The position numbers and the translations under genes were made by a program. A stretch of 64,000 nt of DNA from Kalaharituber pfeilii (lineage: Eukaryota > Ascomycota > Pezizomycetes > Pezizales > Pezizaceae), in NCBI GenBank assembly GCA_015179045.1, contig WHUZ01000025.1, forward strand, positions 620,001 to 684,000, written 5' to 3'. Positions 20,747 to 32,446 of the stretch are shown piece by piece (the stretch's first letter is position 1; the number at the start of each line of letters is the position of its first letter). The notes beneath the pieces were generated by a model. It had not been told where the DNA came from, did no database searches, and worked only from the letters and a program-made list of their open reading frames with translations.

Positions 20747-21195
20747 TGTGGTAGGCGGCGCGCGCCTACTTGCTAGTTGCTACTTATTTACTAACCGCGC
20801 TGGCGCTGGGCTCAGATAACGCCGTAGGTCACGTGGAAGTTCAAGAGCAATAGTGAAGTAGCACGGGCACGTGAGGATGAGGGTAAGCCGGGTTGATTAG
20901 AAATGACCGAACGGTCTGCGGTATAAAGAGGTTCTGTTCCTTTTGCACATGTATCATACACAGATATACAATACACACATCATCCATTTATACATACGCA
21001 CGATTACTCTGTCTTCTACAGTCATATAGATATTGCCGCGCCGTTATACTACTTCCTTTTCCTACTTACCACATTCCCGCACTCTTTTATTGTACTTACA
21101 CATTCTACTCGCTACTGCCATTGCCGAATATACACATATCGAGACTTTCTACTACTCAAGATAGGGATTCGCCTCCTTCGGACAGTGACTCGAGG
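20747..21195 (+). repeat. Gypsy LTR, first copy (+)
   Basis: It starts TGTGGTAGGCGG and carries TATAAAGAGG near 20932. Similarity to the third LTR ends at GACTCGAGG, giving 449 bp. Confidence 0.8.
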
Positions 21196-22337
21196 ACCAC
21201 CTAGTAGAGGAACCGCGCATAGTTGACTGAGCAGCCTCGCGCCCGCTCATAATAGTGATTTCGCCCGGGTGGTTCTACTATCTGTGGTAGAGTCAACTAG
21301 AATAACAAATAATTACCGGAACTAATACTAACCCATGACTACACTAATATCGTACTTCTGGATTTGTCAGTCACTACAATACCGCCTCCGAATTCCGAAC
21401 TTGGATTTGTCAGTTGTTGAGAAATCACGATATCGCACTAAAACTCAGAATAACATGGTAATGAACAAGGATCTGGAATGCGGCTAAAGCGAAAAGGCTT
21501 AAACCACCCGGCTAGCTTCCAACGCACAGTCCACATCAGAATTACCTACGCCACAAACTGTTGAACCATGAAACGACTAATTCATCGACAAGGGTGCTAA
21601 GACAACAACCGCATCGGAGATGAACATATCGAAATCGGATTACCAATTCTCGACGAAATAATCAGTGCCAGGCGCTCCAGATCGGATTACCAATTCTCGA
21701 CGAAATAATGAGTGCCAGGCGCTCCACATCGGATTACCAAGTCTCGACGAAATAATGAGTGCCAGGCGCTCCACGGAATATGTGCGATAGGACGGCCGGC
21801 ACATTCAGAACAGGACCGAAAGCAGAAAAGAGACGCCAGGCGTTTCTCGGACAGAATCCTCAGATAGGATGCAGTGTGACAGTGTGACAGTGTGGCTATG
21901 TTATCGGACAGTTATCACACTTGAACGGAAAAGCGCCAGGCACTATCAGAGTAGATGAAGTGACAGGACAGCCGACTTGTCTAGAATATCAGTCGAAATT
22001 AGTAACGGTTATTGGTAAGGTAGTAATAGAAAGAATACATTGATAGATATAAGATGAGGGTGTCAGACCATGAAAGACGAGACCAGCATTCAGAATACGA
22101 ACCGCAAGCATCGCAAACCCAACCTCGCAGAAAAACTCGAAAACCGTATAATCTATCTCTTCTCTTCTACACTCCACATCTCTAAAAAGAACCGGATACA
22201 CAAAGATATCGAACGGCACAGAAACGCCTCAATCCTCAACCTCCGTAGGCACCGCCGACGTAAGCGGCACTACTAGTACTGCCAATAGTACCGGCATTAT
22301 TGCTGGAGGCCTCAACCTTGGGAGTATCACCAAAGCA
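21196..22337 (+). other. Gypsy 5' leader (+)
   Basis: It is about 1.1 kb, with three tandem copies of a 47-bp unit (CGGATTACCAATTCTCGACG) at 21640-21775. Near the LTR, GTAGAGGAACC can pair with GGTTCTAC and AGTTGACT with AGTCAACT about 80-90 bases later. This may be a primer-region fold. The inverted copy is at 29.07-30.21 kb. Confidence 0.65.
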
Positions 22338-23889
22338 ATGCGACCCATGAGAGTTCCTTGGGGAGTTCCGGAATTCGATGGAAGAGCAATCTTGACCTTC
22401 CTCAGAAGATATGACCTCCTAGCAATGGATACGGGCATGACAGATCAACAGAAAGTAGAAAGATTCACAGCATACTGTGTCGAAGAGATTGTTACCCAAA
22501 TAGAGGCCTTAAACGGGTTCTCGAACAAGGAATGGGGGACTTTCCAAACCTCGCTTAAGAAGCACTTCTACGACCATGACCCACACCAATTAGAGTACCA
22601 GGTCGGCTACCTAGTCAAGTTAGCACAAGATCGACTGCAGATGAACGGTGACCTTAAAGTGTACTGTGCGCATTTTAGCAGGATTGCAACAGCCCTTATT
22701 GACCAAGGGAAACTGACCGCTTACGGTGCATGTGTCGAATTTCTCAGAGGATTGGATGAGAAAACCCAGGACACCCTACAAAGACATACCGGAATCGACC
22801 TCGACGATACTGCGCAAGTTGAACTAAAAACCTTGACTGAGGAAGTGGTCAAAATGGAAAATCGGCGTCTCCAGAGATTGCGGAGTGTGGAGTCCAGGCC
22901 GCCGACCACTCTCGTTCCACCAGCAGCCCTTGTTCATTCACCAGGATCTCAAGTCTCTCAAGTCTCTCTAACAGCGATACCTCCTACCATACCGGCACCC
23001 ACGTTGTCCGCACCCACAATGCCGGTCCCCGCAGCAACTCCCACCCCGGGGCGGGAGTTTCATACCACAGTAGGATCAAAAGGGACTTCGGTAGATGAGT
23101 TGACGGAGATGTTCTCAAAGCTGCAAATCTCCATGATAGAACAAGTTGCGAAGATAATAGGGAATAATACCGCAACAGTAGCCATGACGCTAGGACAGCA
23201 AGGACAGCAAGGGCAGCAAGGACAGCAAGGACAGCAATTTGGAAGAAACTCTGCGCCCCCTAGACGATCGTGCTTTTACTGTGCAGACTGCGGTCACATC
23301 AAACCTCATTGCCCAGCTATTGCAGAAGATGTGGCGGAAGGCCTCATCCATCTAGACCCCCATACACAACAAATACTGTGGGGAAGAGAAGGGAATTCAC
23401 CAGTCCGGAAGGGCACCGCTCCTTCGCTTAGAGCAGTAGTCCGACAGACGACACCAACCGGACACATATCCGCGAAGGTGTTACCAACCGCAAAGGTATC
23501 GAGTTCGAGCATCGAAGCGACAACGCGAGTGTGCACGACCTTAGAAGTTCTTGAAGAGGAGGAAGAGGCGGATGTCGCTGCGGCAGAGAAGCGAGCTTTT
23601 GCAGGACCCTCAAGCGGACCAAGGAAACGACAAGCGACAGAAGGGAAAGTGGAACAGGTTCGCCCCGTTGAAAATAAACGCGCTCCGGCCCCTCGCGGAC
23701 CCCCGCCACCATTACAAGCCGCAGCAGTTCGGAAAATCTTAGACGCTGTGGTACCCAACTTATCTGTGGGAGAGCTATTATCCATCCTATCACCAGACGT
23801 CCACAGGCAGCTTCGAAATACACAAACTAACCAGACCGCAGCGCAATCGAATAGTCTCGAAGCAGACAAAGGGAACGACACCAATGGAA
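22338..23889 (+). pseudogene. Partial gag, inverted duplicate
   Basis: The frame is open and encodes the first about 517 gag residues, matching the minus-strand gag almost exactly (one Val/Ala difference seen near the end). It includes the CFYCADCGHIKPHC knuckle. It breaks at 23889, before the protease, where an RT fragment begins. Confidence 0.85.
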
Positions 23890-23985
23890 GATATTGATCC
23901 GATGTAGGAACATTGCGGACTCTTTTCTCGATGACGTCGGAATTGAAGGGCCAAAAACCACATACAATGATGCCGCGGCATTTCC
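23890..23985 (+). pseudogene. 96-bp RT fragment at the inversion joint
   Basis: It encodes RCRNIADSFLDDVGIEGPKT and neighbouring residues in plus orientation, identical to the minus-strand RT at about 25.96-26.06 kb except for one base seen. It joins plus-strand gag to the truncated end of minus-strand pol. Confidence 0.8.
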
Positions 23986-26900
23986 GATCGAACCACCTTT
24001 TATTCGCTTCCCTACTTTCTCGAAGTTTCTCCGCTGCAGTCTCGATGTCATCAGTCCGTTGGGTTAGTTGTTCAGCTCTGGTAGCGAGAAGTTCCGCCGT
24101 CGGGATGTTGTCTTGAAATCCCACTGTTTGCCAGGTTGGATGCTCGAGGTCAATTGGGAGCACACATTGCGTTCCGAACATCAATTGGTAGGGAGCAAAT
24201 CCTGTGCTACGTCTGACTGTGGTGCGGTCGGCCCAGAGGACTGCGGTAAGGTGGTTTGGCCATTGTCGAGGGTCATTTTGGCACAGTTTTGCTAGGGCAT
24301 CGACGAGAGGTTTGTGTCCGCGTTCAACCATACCATTTGCTTGAGGATGATACGCTGTTATCGTGTGGTGCTTAACTTTAAACCGTTCACAAAGATCCTC
24401 GACGAGCCCTTTATTTTCCGGTCCTCCGTCGACATTAAGCTTCTGTGGGCACCCGTATCGGCAAAATATCTCTTGGTGTAGGAAGTCCGCCACAGCGCTT
24501 GATTTCACGTTCCGAAGGGCCCTTGCCTCCACCCATCCAGAAAGGTCATCCCTCGCAACGACAAGATATTTCTTGGACCCTATCCCTTTGGGCATATGGA
24601 CCACGTCGACCCCGACTTTTTGCCACAAGGCATTCGCGAATGTAGGGTGGAGTTCCTCTTCAACCCTCATAGTCGACCTCTTCTGGCACTCTTCGCAGCT
24701 TTTAACGTAGGCACCAATATCCTTATGTGCGGTTCTCCACCAATATCTCTCTAGGACCTTCCGGACCGTCCCATCTCGTCCTCGGTGTCCACCTTTGTCG
24801 TGCAGTTCGGCGATGATTTCCAGCCGTTTCTGTGGATCACATACTACGCGCGTCGGGAGTCGTCCATTCAGTTGTCTCCTCCACAGAATGCCTTCTTTCA
24901 CCAGGTATTTAACTGCCTCTTGGCGGAATAGTCTCGCTTTCTTCTTATTGAGACCCGGTGGCTCTTCAAAGGTCTGGAGGTAGTGGATTATTTCTCGATG
25001 GTGGTCGTCGTATTCTGTGGGGTCTTCTATGGCGAGCGAGTTCAAGGTAAGCAACTCCCGCCCCGGGGTGGAAGTTCCGATGGTAACTGCTGACACTTCC
25101 AGCCGCTCCGCAATGAAATCGTCCACATCCTCCTCCTCCTCATCTTCCTCGTCTCCTGGTACTGGTGGTCTCCTCGAAAGGCCATCTGGGCCGGAATGTT
25201 GCCTGCCAGGAACGTGTCTCACAGTGAAGTCAAATAATTTTATCCACGTTATCCATCGTGTTACTAAGGCACCGGGAAGATCGACAGCCGGCAAGTTAAG
25301 TTGATGTAGCAGGGTCCTGGCGTCAATCTCTACGATGAAATGTACTCCATATAGCCAGCAGTACAGCTTCTTTAGAGCCTTCAGTAGACCTCGACATTCT
25401 TTTTTTCCAGCATCATATCGTTCTTCCGCGCCGCGCCAGAGCCCGCTCTCGTATCGAACCGGGTGCCTTTTGTCATCTTCACCAACCTGTTGCAGGATCG
25501 CGCCCCATCCATCGCCGCTCGCATCAACGGCCAAGATTATCTCCCCTGCTCCTAATGAATAGTCGATAGTGGCCAGAGCAGGTGCGGAGGTGAGGGCAAC
25601 CTTTAACTCGTCCATTGCTGCATCGCAAGAGGCGGTCCACTCGAAGTCAACATCCTTGCGGAGGAGGTGAAACAGAGGGGCAGATATCCTCGCAAACCCT
25701 TCAATCCAGGTTCTATAGTAGACGCATACACCTATGAAGGCCCTGACTTCTTTAACGTTCCGACAGGGTGGCCATTGGCAAATCTTGCTAACTTTCTTAA
25801 TATCTGGGTGCCGCCCATCCTTGTCACACAGGAATCCGACCGGTTTTATTCTTGGTACCACGATCTCTGATTTTGCTCCGGCTATTGTCGCTCCCGACCT
25901 CTCGATATCACAGAGGACTCTGTCCAAATTCCGTATATGTTCGAGCACGTATACCCGCACCCCCGGAAATGCCTCGGCATCATTGTATGTGGTTTTTGGC
26001 CCTTCAATTCCGACGTCATCGAGAAAAGAGTCCGCAATGTTCCTACATCGGATCAATATCTTTCCTACAATGCGGACAAAGGTCGCAACATTGTTTGTGG
26101 CTCCTTGCTGAAGGGTAGTGAATCGCATCAATCCTTGAGTGGTCTCAATTGCGGTCATATCTCTACTAATCGGATGCAGAGAAACTTGGTCGTATCCAGA
26201 GAAGAAGTCTAGCAGTGACGCTATCCTCATTCCTGCGAATCGCTCACTGAATTCGTCGACGTTCGGAGGCAGTCCCGCATCCCGGAAGGTTACACTGTTT
26301 TGCTTGGTTACCGACGCAATTAATCGATATTGTCCGGGCGTCTTCTTTTTGACGAGGAAGAATGGGTTTCGATACGGTCCTTTGCATGGTTCGAGAGTAC
26401 CGATCTCCCTCAGTTCTGTGACCAATTTATCGACGACACCTTTCAACGCTCGCGGGATGCGCATCGGAGGTTCCTGCCAAGGGGTGTGGTCGGGATCGAC
26501 CCTAATGATGTGGGGTGGCTCAATCTCCGGGCGAATTAATCCTTTTTCTCTCCAGTCGAACGCAACCGCGGCCTCCCTGTTAAATAGCAGCTCCAAGAGT
26601 AACTCGACCTCCTTCGGCCACAGATTGTCTCCAATGTTCAGTTTTTCGACTCGTTCTTTAGTTAACCGGCTGCCGCGTAGAATTTTTGAGAATTTGGGGG
26701 TGATGTAGTTGTCGAATGGTCCGGATTTTTCGTGCAGTCCTGCTGCTTTCTCGCTTTCTTCGCACTTCCACAGAAACCTGGGGTCTCCTCCTGTCCCTTC
26801 ACCATCAGTCGGTCTATCTAGGGGCCTTACCTTGTCTTTCTTCCTCTTGTACATAGTGAGCACCTGTGGAGAAGCCCGCTTCTCCCAACGATCCCTCTCT

Positions 26901-27000
26901 CTTGCTGCTACCGATAATGCTCCACACTCCGCTAAAATAGCACTAATTTGCCCCTTATGATCGCGATCTTCCACACTGGGGCCGTGCGGAAGGGAAACTA
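23986..27000 (-). CDS. Gypsy Pol (RT, RNase H, integrase), 3' truncated
   Basis: The frame enters from the -1 shift at the gag stop (first possible non-AUG start GTG at 26974). Order: linker; RT with LLDFFSGYDQVSLHP and the FLDD active site; RNase H with EIILAVDASGDGWGAIL and a HVPGRQHSGPDGLSRR end; integrase zinc site (HDKGGHRGRDG, CEECQKR); and the catalytic core with VGVDVVHMPKG, NVDGGPENKG and PQANGMVERGHK. It is cut after KRWFDRK at the inversion joint, so the integrase C-terminus and any chromodomain are missing. It makes cDNA and integrates it in the family. This copy cannot be fully functional. Confidence 0.9.
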
Positions 27001-27007
27001 GTTTTTT
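26998..27007 (-). promoter_or_regulatory. -1 programmed frameshift site A-AAA-AAC
   Basis: On the minus strand the gag frame ends CCA-AAA-AAC-TAG. The heptamer A-AAA-AAC is correctly phased for tandem -1 slippage, and the -1 frame then runs without a stop into pol (LVSLPHGPSVEDRD). Pol has no ATG near its start. Confidence 0.85.
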
Positions 27008-29067
27008 GGAACCAGTCCTTCAGCAGTGCGTAGTAGCTCCGAGCTTAATGTTGCTCGGACTGAAGTCTCTGTATCTCCGTCAAGTACTGATATTGTTAAC
27101 ACGGGATTCTGACCCTTCTCTTGTGTCACAGTAATTCTAGCTCTTGCGCTCAAAAACCAAGGGAGGCCCAGTAGGAGGTCATTTTGCGATGTCTGCGATA
27201 CGACGAAGGATTGGACCGTCGATTTGCCCACACAAGTGACGATAACATCTTTGGCCGTCCCAAGTAAATCAACTTGCGAGCCATTCGCACCGAGTAAGTC
27301 AACATCCGCTCCAGCTTGTATTGGTAGGTTAAGTTGCCGTGCCAGTCGGGCCGAGATCATGTTGACTTGACTGCCTGTGTCTACTAAAGCATAATATTTG
27401 TCTACTCCTCCATTCATCCTTGTCTCGATATAGGGCGTTGGTGCTGTGGAAAACCCCTTAGGTAATCGTCCTTGGATAGCGAGGGACATCAAGGCTTCCC
27501 GACTATCATAGCATGTTCCATTGGTGTCGTTCCCTTTGTCTGCTTCGAGACTATTCGATTGCGCTACGGTCTGGTTAGTTTGTGTATTTCGAAGCTGCCT
27601 GTGGACGTCTGGTGATAGGATGGATAATAGCTCTCCCACAGATAAGTTGGGTACCACAGCGTCTAAGATTTTCCGAACTGCTGCGGCTTGTAATGGTGGC
27701 GGGGGTCCGCGAGGGGCCGGAGCGCGTTTATTTTCAACGGGGCGAACCTGTTCCACTTTCCCTTCTGTCGCTTGTCGTTTCCTTGGTCCGCTTGAGGGTC
27801 CTGCAAAAGCTCGCTTCTCTGCCGCAGCGACATCCGCCTCTTCCTCCTCTTCAAGAACTTCTAAGGTCGTGCACACTCGCGTTGTCGCTTCGATGCTCGA
27901 ACTCGATACCTTTGCGGTTGGTAACACCTTCGCGGATATGTGTCCGGTTGGTGTCGTCTGTCGGACTACTGCTCTAAGCGAAGGAGCGGTGCCCTTCCGG
28001 ACTGGTGAATTCCCTTCTCTTCCCCACAGTATTTGTTGTGTATGGGGGTCTAGATGGATGAGGCCTTCCGCCACATCTTCTGCAATAGCTGGGCAATGAG
28101 GTTTGATGTGACCGCAGTCTGCACAGTAAAAGCACGATCGTCTAGGGGGCGCAGAGTTTCTTCCAAATTGCTGTCCTTGCTGTCCTTGCTGCCCTTGCTG
28201 TCCTTGCTGTCCTAGCGTCATGGCTACTGTTGCGGTATTATTCCCTATTATCTTCGCAACTTGTTCTATCATGGAGATTTGCAGCTTTGAGAACATCTCC
28301 GTCAACTCATCTACCGAAGTCCCTTTTGATCCTACTGTGGTATGAAACTCCCGCCCCGGGGTGGGAGTTGCTGCGGGGACCGGCATTGTGGGTGCGGACA
28401 ACGTGGGTGCCGGTATGGTAGGAGGTATCGCTGTTAGAGAGACTTGAGAGACTTGAGATCCTGGTGAATGAACAAGGGCTGCTGGTGGAACGAGAGTGGT
28501 CGGCGGCCTGGACTCCACACTCCGCAATCTCTGGAGACGCCGATTTTCCATTTTGACCACTTCCTCAGTCAAGGTTTTTAGTTCAACTTGCGCAGTATCG
28601 TCGAGGTCGATTCCGGTATGTCTTTGTAGGGTGTCCTGGGTTTTCTCATCCAATCCTCTGAGAAATTCGACACATGCACCGTAAGCGGTCAGTTTCCCTT
28701 GGTCAATAAGGGCTGTTGCAATCCTGCTAAAATGCGCACAGTACACTTTAAGGTCACCGTTCATCTGCAGTCGATCTTGTGCTAACTTGACTAGGTAGCC
28801 GACCTGGTACTCTAATTGGTGTGGGTCATGGTCGTAGAAGTGCTTCTTAAGCGAGGTTTGGAAAGTCCCCCATTCCTTGTTCGAGAACCCGTTTAAGGCC
28901 TCTATTTGGGTAACAATCTCTTCGACACAGTATGCTGTGAATCTTTCTACTTTCTGTTGATCTGTCATGCCCGTATCCATTGCTAGGAGGTCATATCTTC
29001 TGAGGAAGGTCAAGATTGCTCTTCCATCGAATTCCGGAACTCCCCAAGGAACTCTCATGGGTCGCAT
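26998..29067 (-). CDS. Gypsy Gag with zinc knuckle and protease
   Basis: An intact 689-codon frame starts at 29067. Residues about 10-190 are capsid-like (WGVPEFDGRAILTFL, QVGYLVKLAQDRLQ). A Pro/Ala-rich linker and a Gln-Gly repeat (GQQGQQGQQ, about residues 285-297) precede the CFYCADCGHIKPHC knuckle (about 307-320). The aspartic protease motif YYALVDTGSQVNMIS lies at about 570-585. Protease is thus fused to Gag and upstream of the frameshift, unlike the usual Gag/Pro-Pol split. The frame ends VPKN-stop at a slippery site. Confidence 0.9.
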   Translation of the reverse strand: MRPMRVPWGVPEFDGRAILTFLRRYDLLAMDTGMTDQQKVERFTAYCVEEIVTQIEALNGFSNKEWGTFQTSLKKHFYDHDPHQLEYQVGYLVKLAQDRLQMNGDLKVYCAHFSRIATALIDQGKLTAYGACVEFLRGLDEKTQDTLQRHTGIDLDDTAQVELKTLTEEVVKMENRRLQRLRSVESRPPTTLVPPAALVHSPGSQVSQVSLTAIPPTIPAPTLSAPTMPVPAATPTPGREFHTTVGSKGTSVDELTEMFSKLQISMIEQVAKIIGNNTATVAMTLGQQGQQGQQGQQGQQFGRNSAPPRRSCFYCADCGHIKPHCPAIAEDVAEGLIHLDPHTQQILWGREGNSPVRKGTAPSLRAVVRQTTPTGHISAKVLPTAKVSSSSIEATTRVCTTLEVLEEEEEADVAAAEKRAFAGPSSGPRKRQATEGKVEQVRPVENKRAPAPRGPPPPLQAAAVRKILDAVVPNLSVGELLSILSPDVHRQLRNTQTNQTVAQSNSLEADKGNDTNGTCYDSREALMSLAIQGRLPKGFSTAPTPYIETRMNGGVDKYYALVDTGSQVNMISARLARQLNLPIQAGADVDLLGANGSQVDLLGTAKDVIVTCVGKSTVQSFVVSQTSQNDLLLGLPWFLSARARITVTQEKGQNPVLTISVLDGDTETSVRATLSSELLRTAEGLVPKN

Positions 29068-30209
29068 TGCTTTGGTGATACTCCCAAGGTTGAGGCCTCC
29101 AGCAATAATGCCGGTACTATTGGCAGTACTAGTAGTGCCGCTTACGTCGGCGGTGCCTACGGAGGTTGAGGATTGAGGCGTTTCTGTGCCGTTCGATATC
29201 TTTGTGTATCCGGTTCTTTTTAGAGATGTGGAGTGTAGAAGAGAAGAGATAGATTATACGGTTTTCGAGTTTTTCTGCGAGGTTGGGTTTGCGATGCTTG
29301 CGGTTCGTATTCTGAATGCTGGTCTCGTCTTTCATGGTCTGACACCCTCATCTTATATCTATCAATGTATTCTTTCTATTACTACCTTACCAATAACCGT
29401 TACTAATTTCGACTGATATTCTAGACAAGTCGGCTGTCCTGTCACTTCATCTACTCTGATAGTGCCTGGCGCTTTTCCGTTCAAGTGTGATAACTGTCCG
29501 ATAACATAGCCACACTGTCACACTGTCACACTGCATCCTATCTGAGGATTCTGTCCGAGAAACGCCTGGCGTCTCTTTTCTGCTTTCGGTCCTGTTCTGA
29601 ATGTGCCGGCCGTCCTATCGCACATATTCCGTGGAGCGCCTGGCACTCATTATTTCGTCGAGACTTGGTAATCCGATGTGGAGCGCCTGGCACTCATTAT
29701 TTCGTCGAGAATTGGTAATCCGATCTGGAGCGCCTGGCACTGATTATTTCGTCGAGAATTGGTAATCCGATTTCGATATGTTCATCTCCGATGCGGTTGT
29801 TGTCTTAGCACCCTTGTCGATGAATTAGTCGTTTCATGGTTCAACAGTTTGTGGCGTAGGTAATTCTGATGTGGACTGTGCGTTGGAAGCTAGCCGGGTG
29901 GTTTAAGCCTTTTCGCTTTAGCCGCATTCCAGATCCTTGTTCATTACCATGTTATTCTGAGTTTTAGTGCGATATCGTGATTTCTCAACAACTGACAAAT
30001 CCAAGTTCGGAATTCGGAGGCGGTATTGTAGTGACTGACAAATCCAGAAGTACGATATTAGTGTAGTCATGGGTTAGTATTAGTTCCGGTAATTATTTGT
30101 TATTCTAGTTGACTCTACCACAGATAGTAGAACCACCCGGGCGAAATCACTATTATGAGCGGGCGCGAGGCTGCTCAGTCAACTATGCGCGGTTCCTCTA
30201 CTAGGTGGT
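29068..30209 (-). other. Gypsy 5' leader (-)
   Basis: It is the inverted copy of 21196-22337, including the 47-bp tandem units at about 29630-29770. Confidence 0.7.
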
Positions 30210-30658
30210 CCTCGAGTCACTGTCCGAAGGAGGCGAATCCCTATCTTGAGTAGTAGAAAGTCTCGATATGTGTATATTCGGCAATGGCAGTAGCGAGTAG
30301 AATGTGTAAGTACAATAAAAGAGTGCGGGAATGTGGTAAGTAGGAAAAGGAAGTAGTATAACGGCGCGGCGATATCTACATGACTGTAGAAGACAGAGTA
30401 ATCGTGCGTATGTACAAATGGATGATGTGTGTATTGTATATCTGTGTATGATACATGTGCAAAAGGAACAGAACCTCTTTATACCACAGACCATTCGGTC
30501 ATTTCTAATCAACCCGGCTTACCCTCATCCTCACGTGCCCGTGCTACTTCACTATTGCTCTTGACCTTCCACGTGACCTACGGCGTTATCTGAGCCCAGC
30601 GCCAGCGCGGTTAGTAAATAAGTACCAACTAGCAAGTAGGCGCGCGCCGCCTACCACA
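30210..30658 (-). repeat. Gypsy LTR, second copy (-)
   Basis: It is nearly identical to the other two but inverted, with TGTGGTAGG starting at 30658. Directly outside lies CTTAGGGGGGGACGAC (minus), a polypurine tract like that before the third LTR, so this LTR looks 3'-type on one side and 5'-type on the other. Confidence 0.8.
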
Positions 30659-30753
30659 GTCGTCCCCCCCTAAGTGTATCTCACGAACCCACAAAAACCC
30701 ATCTTATTCCGCATATTCCGCAAAACTCCACATATTGCGCGTTCTCTATCGCC

Positions 30754-31570
30754 ATGAATATTCCAACATCGACCTCGCCACAACAAGTAGCGGCTTATAC
30801 TGCGCTCACCCGAGGAGAACGAAGCGTCACCGCCACACTCCAAGAATGGTTAAGCAAGTGCACAACTCCACAGGAAGAAGCCAAGTTTTTACGAGACATG
30901 CAGATATACCTTGGAGAGGAGCGGGAGGTCTCTGCGGAGATGGTTGCTCGAGTTCAAGAAATAATCGAGAAAAAGGAGATGAATGCTACAGCGAATATAT
31001 GCCCACAGAATTGTCCTAGGAGATTTTATGATCACCCACTACAAGTGGTTTAAAAAGGGATTCAGAGGCCCGGTGCCGGAGGACGAGTTAGGCCCGATGA
31101 AATATACTCCACTACCGACGTGGAAAACTGACGTGTGGTTCCTTGATGCAAAAAGAGTGTTCTGCCGATATGCGGGGGAGGCCGTGTGGGAAGATTGGGT
31201 AGAGAATGGGACAATGATTGCCAAGGGCATTATGTCATGGATGACTGCCGACAACGCCCAGGAAATGGTTAGACAAGAAATCCATATGTACACCCACCAT
31301 CGACGCAGAGTCAACGACAATCCAAATTATGGCTGGCTGCGCAACTCTTACCACAGCCTCACTCAACAGATCGCGCGATTAGACCCCGTTTACTATGCTC
31401 TCGTGGTTGCGGCACGCCGCGAGGAGCAAATAGAATTCACTCACTCTAAGTCAAGAAACTGCTAACAATTGTACTATACTTCCGGATGATCGAGTTGAAA
31501 GGGGATGCCGAGCCGGTGAACGAGGACGCCCCACGCGAGGAAATTGATGAAGACGATGAAATTGAAGGAT
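30754..31570 (+). pseudogene. Extra ORF between gypsy LTRs, unrecognised
   Basis: The ATG at 30754 opens a 99-codon frame (MNIPTSTSPQQVAAYTALTR...). A second, overlapping frame (30983-31465) carries WKTDVWFLDAKRVFCRYAGE, EAVWEDWVENGTMIAKGIM and RRRVNDNPNYGWLRNSY. A third short acidic piece (AEPVNEDAPREEIDEDDE, about 31510-31569) follows. Two frame changes suggest one decayed gene of about 270 residues. It lies upstream of the polypurine tract of the third LTR, the place where some retroelements carry an additional gene. I do not recognise the family. It could be a captured host gene or an env-position accessory ORF. Confidence 0.5.
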
Positions 31571-31984
31571 AGTCCACGTTCTCATGTTATTAACCTTGTC
31601 TTCCTGTGTTCCTGCGTTCCTGTTTTTGTTACCTGAATTCTTGTTCTAGTTGTTTGCCTGTCTTCTTGAAATACCCGAACCGTATATCGGTGTGTGCGCT
31701 GCTATATGAGCATCCGCAGAGTGGTTTCACATATTCTCCTTGACTTATTCTTTCCTGATTTCTGTTCGTTGATTTATCTTTTGTCCTTGTTTACGTGTAC
31801 TGTTCAAGCGATATGCCTGTGCTTTTCGGCGTGTGCTTTTGCGTGTGCTTTTGCATGTGCTAACCTTATGCAAGCACAACAGCGCACCGCATTCTTATTG
31901 CTTCTTTATAGTACATGTTTTAATTGTTCTGTGTATTCTGGATTGTCTTGTGTGAACATGGTGGTCAAGGGACGACCACTTCAT

Positions 31985-31997
31985 AGGGGGGGACGAC
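31985..31997 (+). promoter_or_regulatory. Polypurine tract
   Basis: ATAGGGGGGGACGAC directly precedes the third LTR, the expected plus-strand primer position. Confidence 0.75.
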
Positions 31998-32446
31998 TGT
32001 GGTAGGCGGCGCGCGCCTACTTGCTAGTTGCTACTTATTTACTAACCGCGCTGGCGCTGGGCTCAGATAACGCCGTAGGTCACGTGGAAGTTCAAGAGCA
32101 ATAGTGAAGTAGCACGGGCACATGAGGATGAGGGTAAGCCGGGATGATTAGAAATGACCGAACGGTCTGCGGTATAAAGAGGTTCTGTTCCTTTTGCACA
32201 TGTATCATACACAGATATACAATACACACATCATCCATTTGTACATACGCACGATTACTCTGTCTTCTACAGTCATGTAGATATCGCCGCGCCGTTATAC
32301 TACTTCCTTTTCCTACTTACCACATTCCCGCACTCTTTTATTGTACTTACACATTCTACTCGCTACTGCCATTGCCGAATATACACATATCGAGACTTTC
32401 TACTACTCAAGATAGCGATTCACCTCCTTCGGACAGTGACTCGAGG
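31998..32446 (+). repeat. Gypsy LTR, third copy (+)
   Basis: 449 bp, TGTGGTAGG to GACTCGAGG, almost identical to the first copy. It abuts LINE sequence directly at 32447. Confidence 0.8.

Larger units (their letters stand above)
20747..32446. mobile_element. Rearranged Ty3/gypsy element with three LTRs
   Basis: Order: LTR (+), leader, partial gag (+), short RT piece (+), pol (-), gag (-), leader, LTR (-), a region with an extra ORF (+), polypurine tract, LTR (+). The 20.75-23.99 half is a near-identical inverted copy of the 27.5-30.66 half. The outer LTRs are direct repeats, but the 5-base flanks (AGCGG and CCAAC) do not match, so the structure is not a simple insertion. It is likely the product of recombination, template switching or autointegration, or of a misassembled inverted repeat. 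Confidence 0.75.

Noticed and set aside
22984..28421. Several 60-190-codon ORFs antisense to gag and pol
   Set aside because: They mirror real coding sequence and occur identically on both inverted halves.
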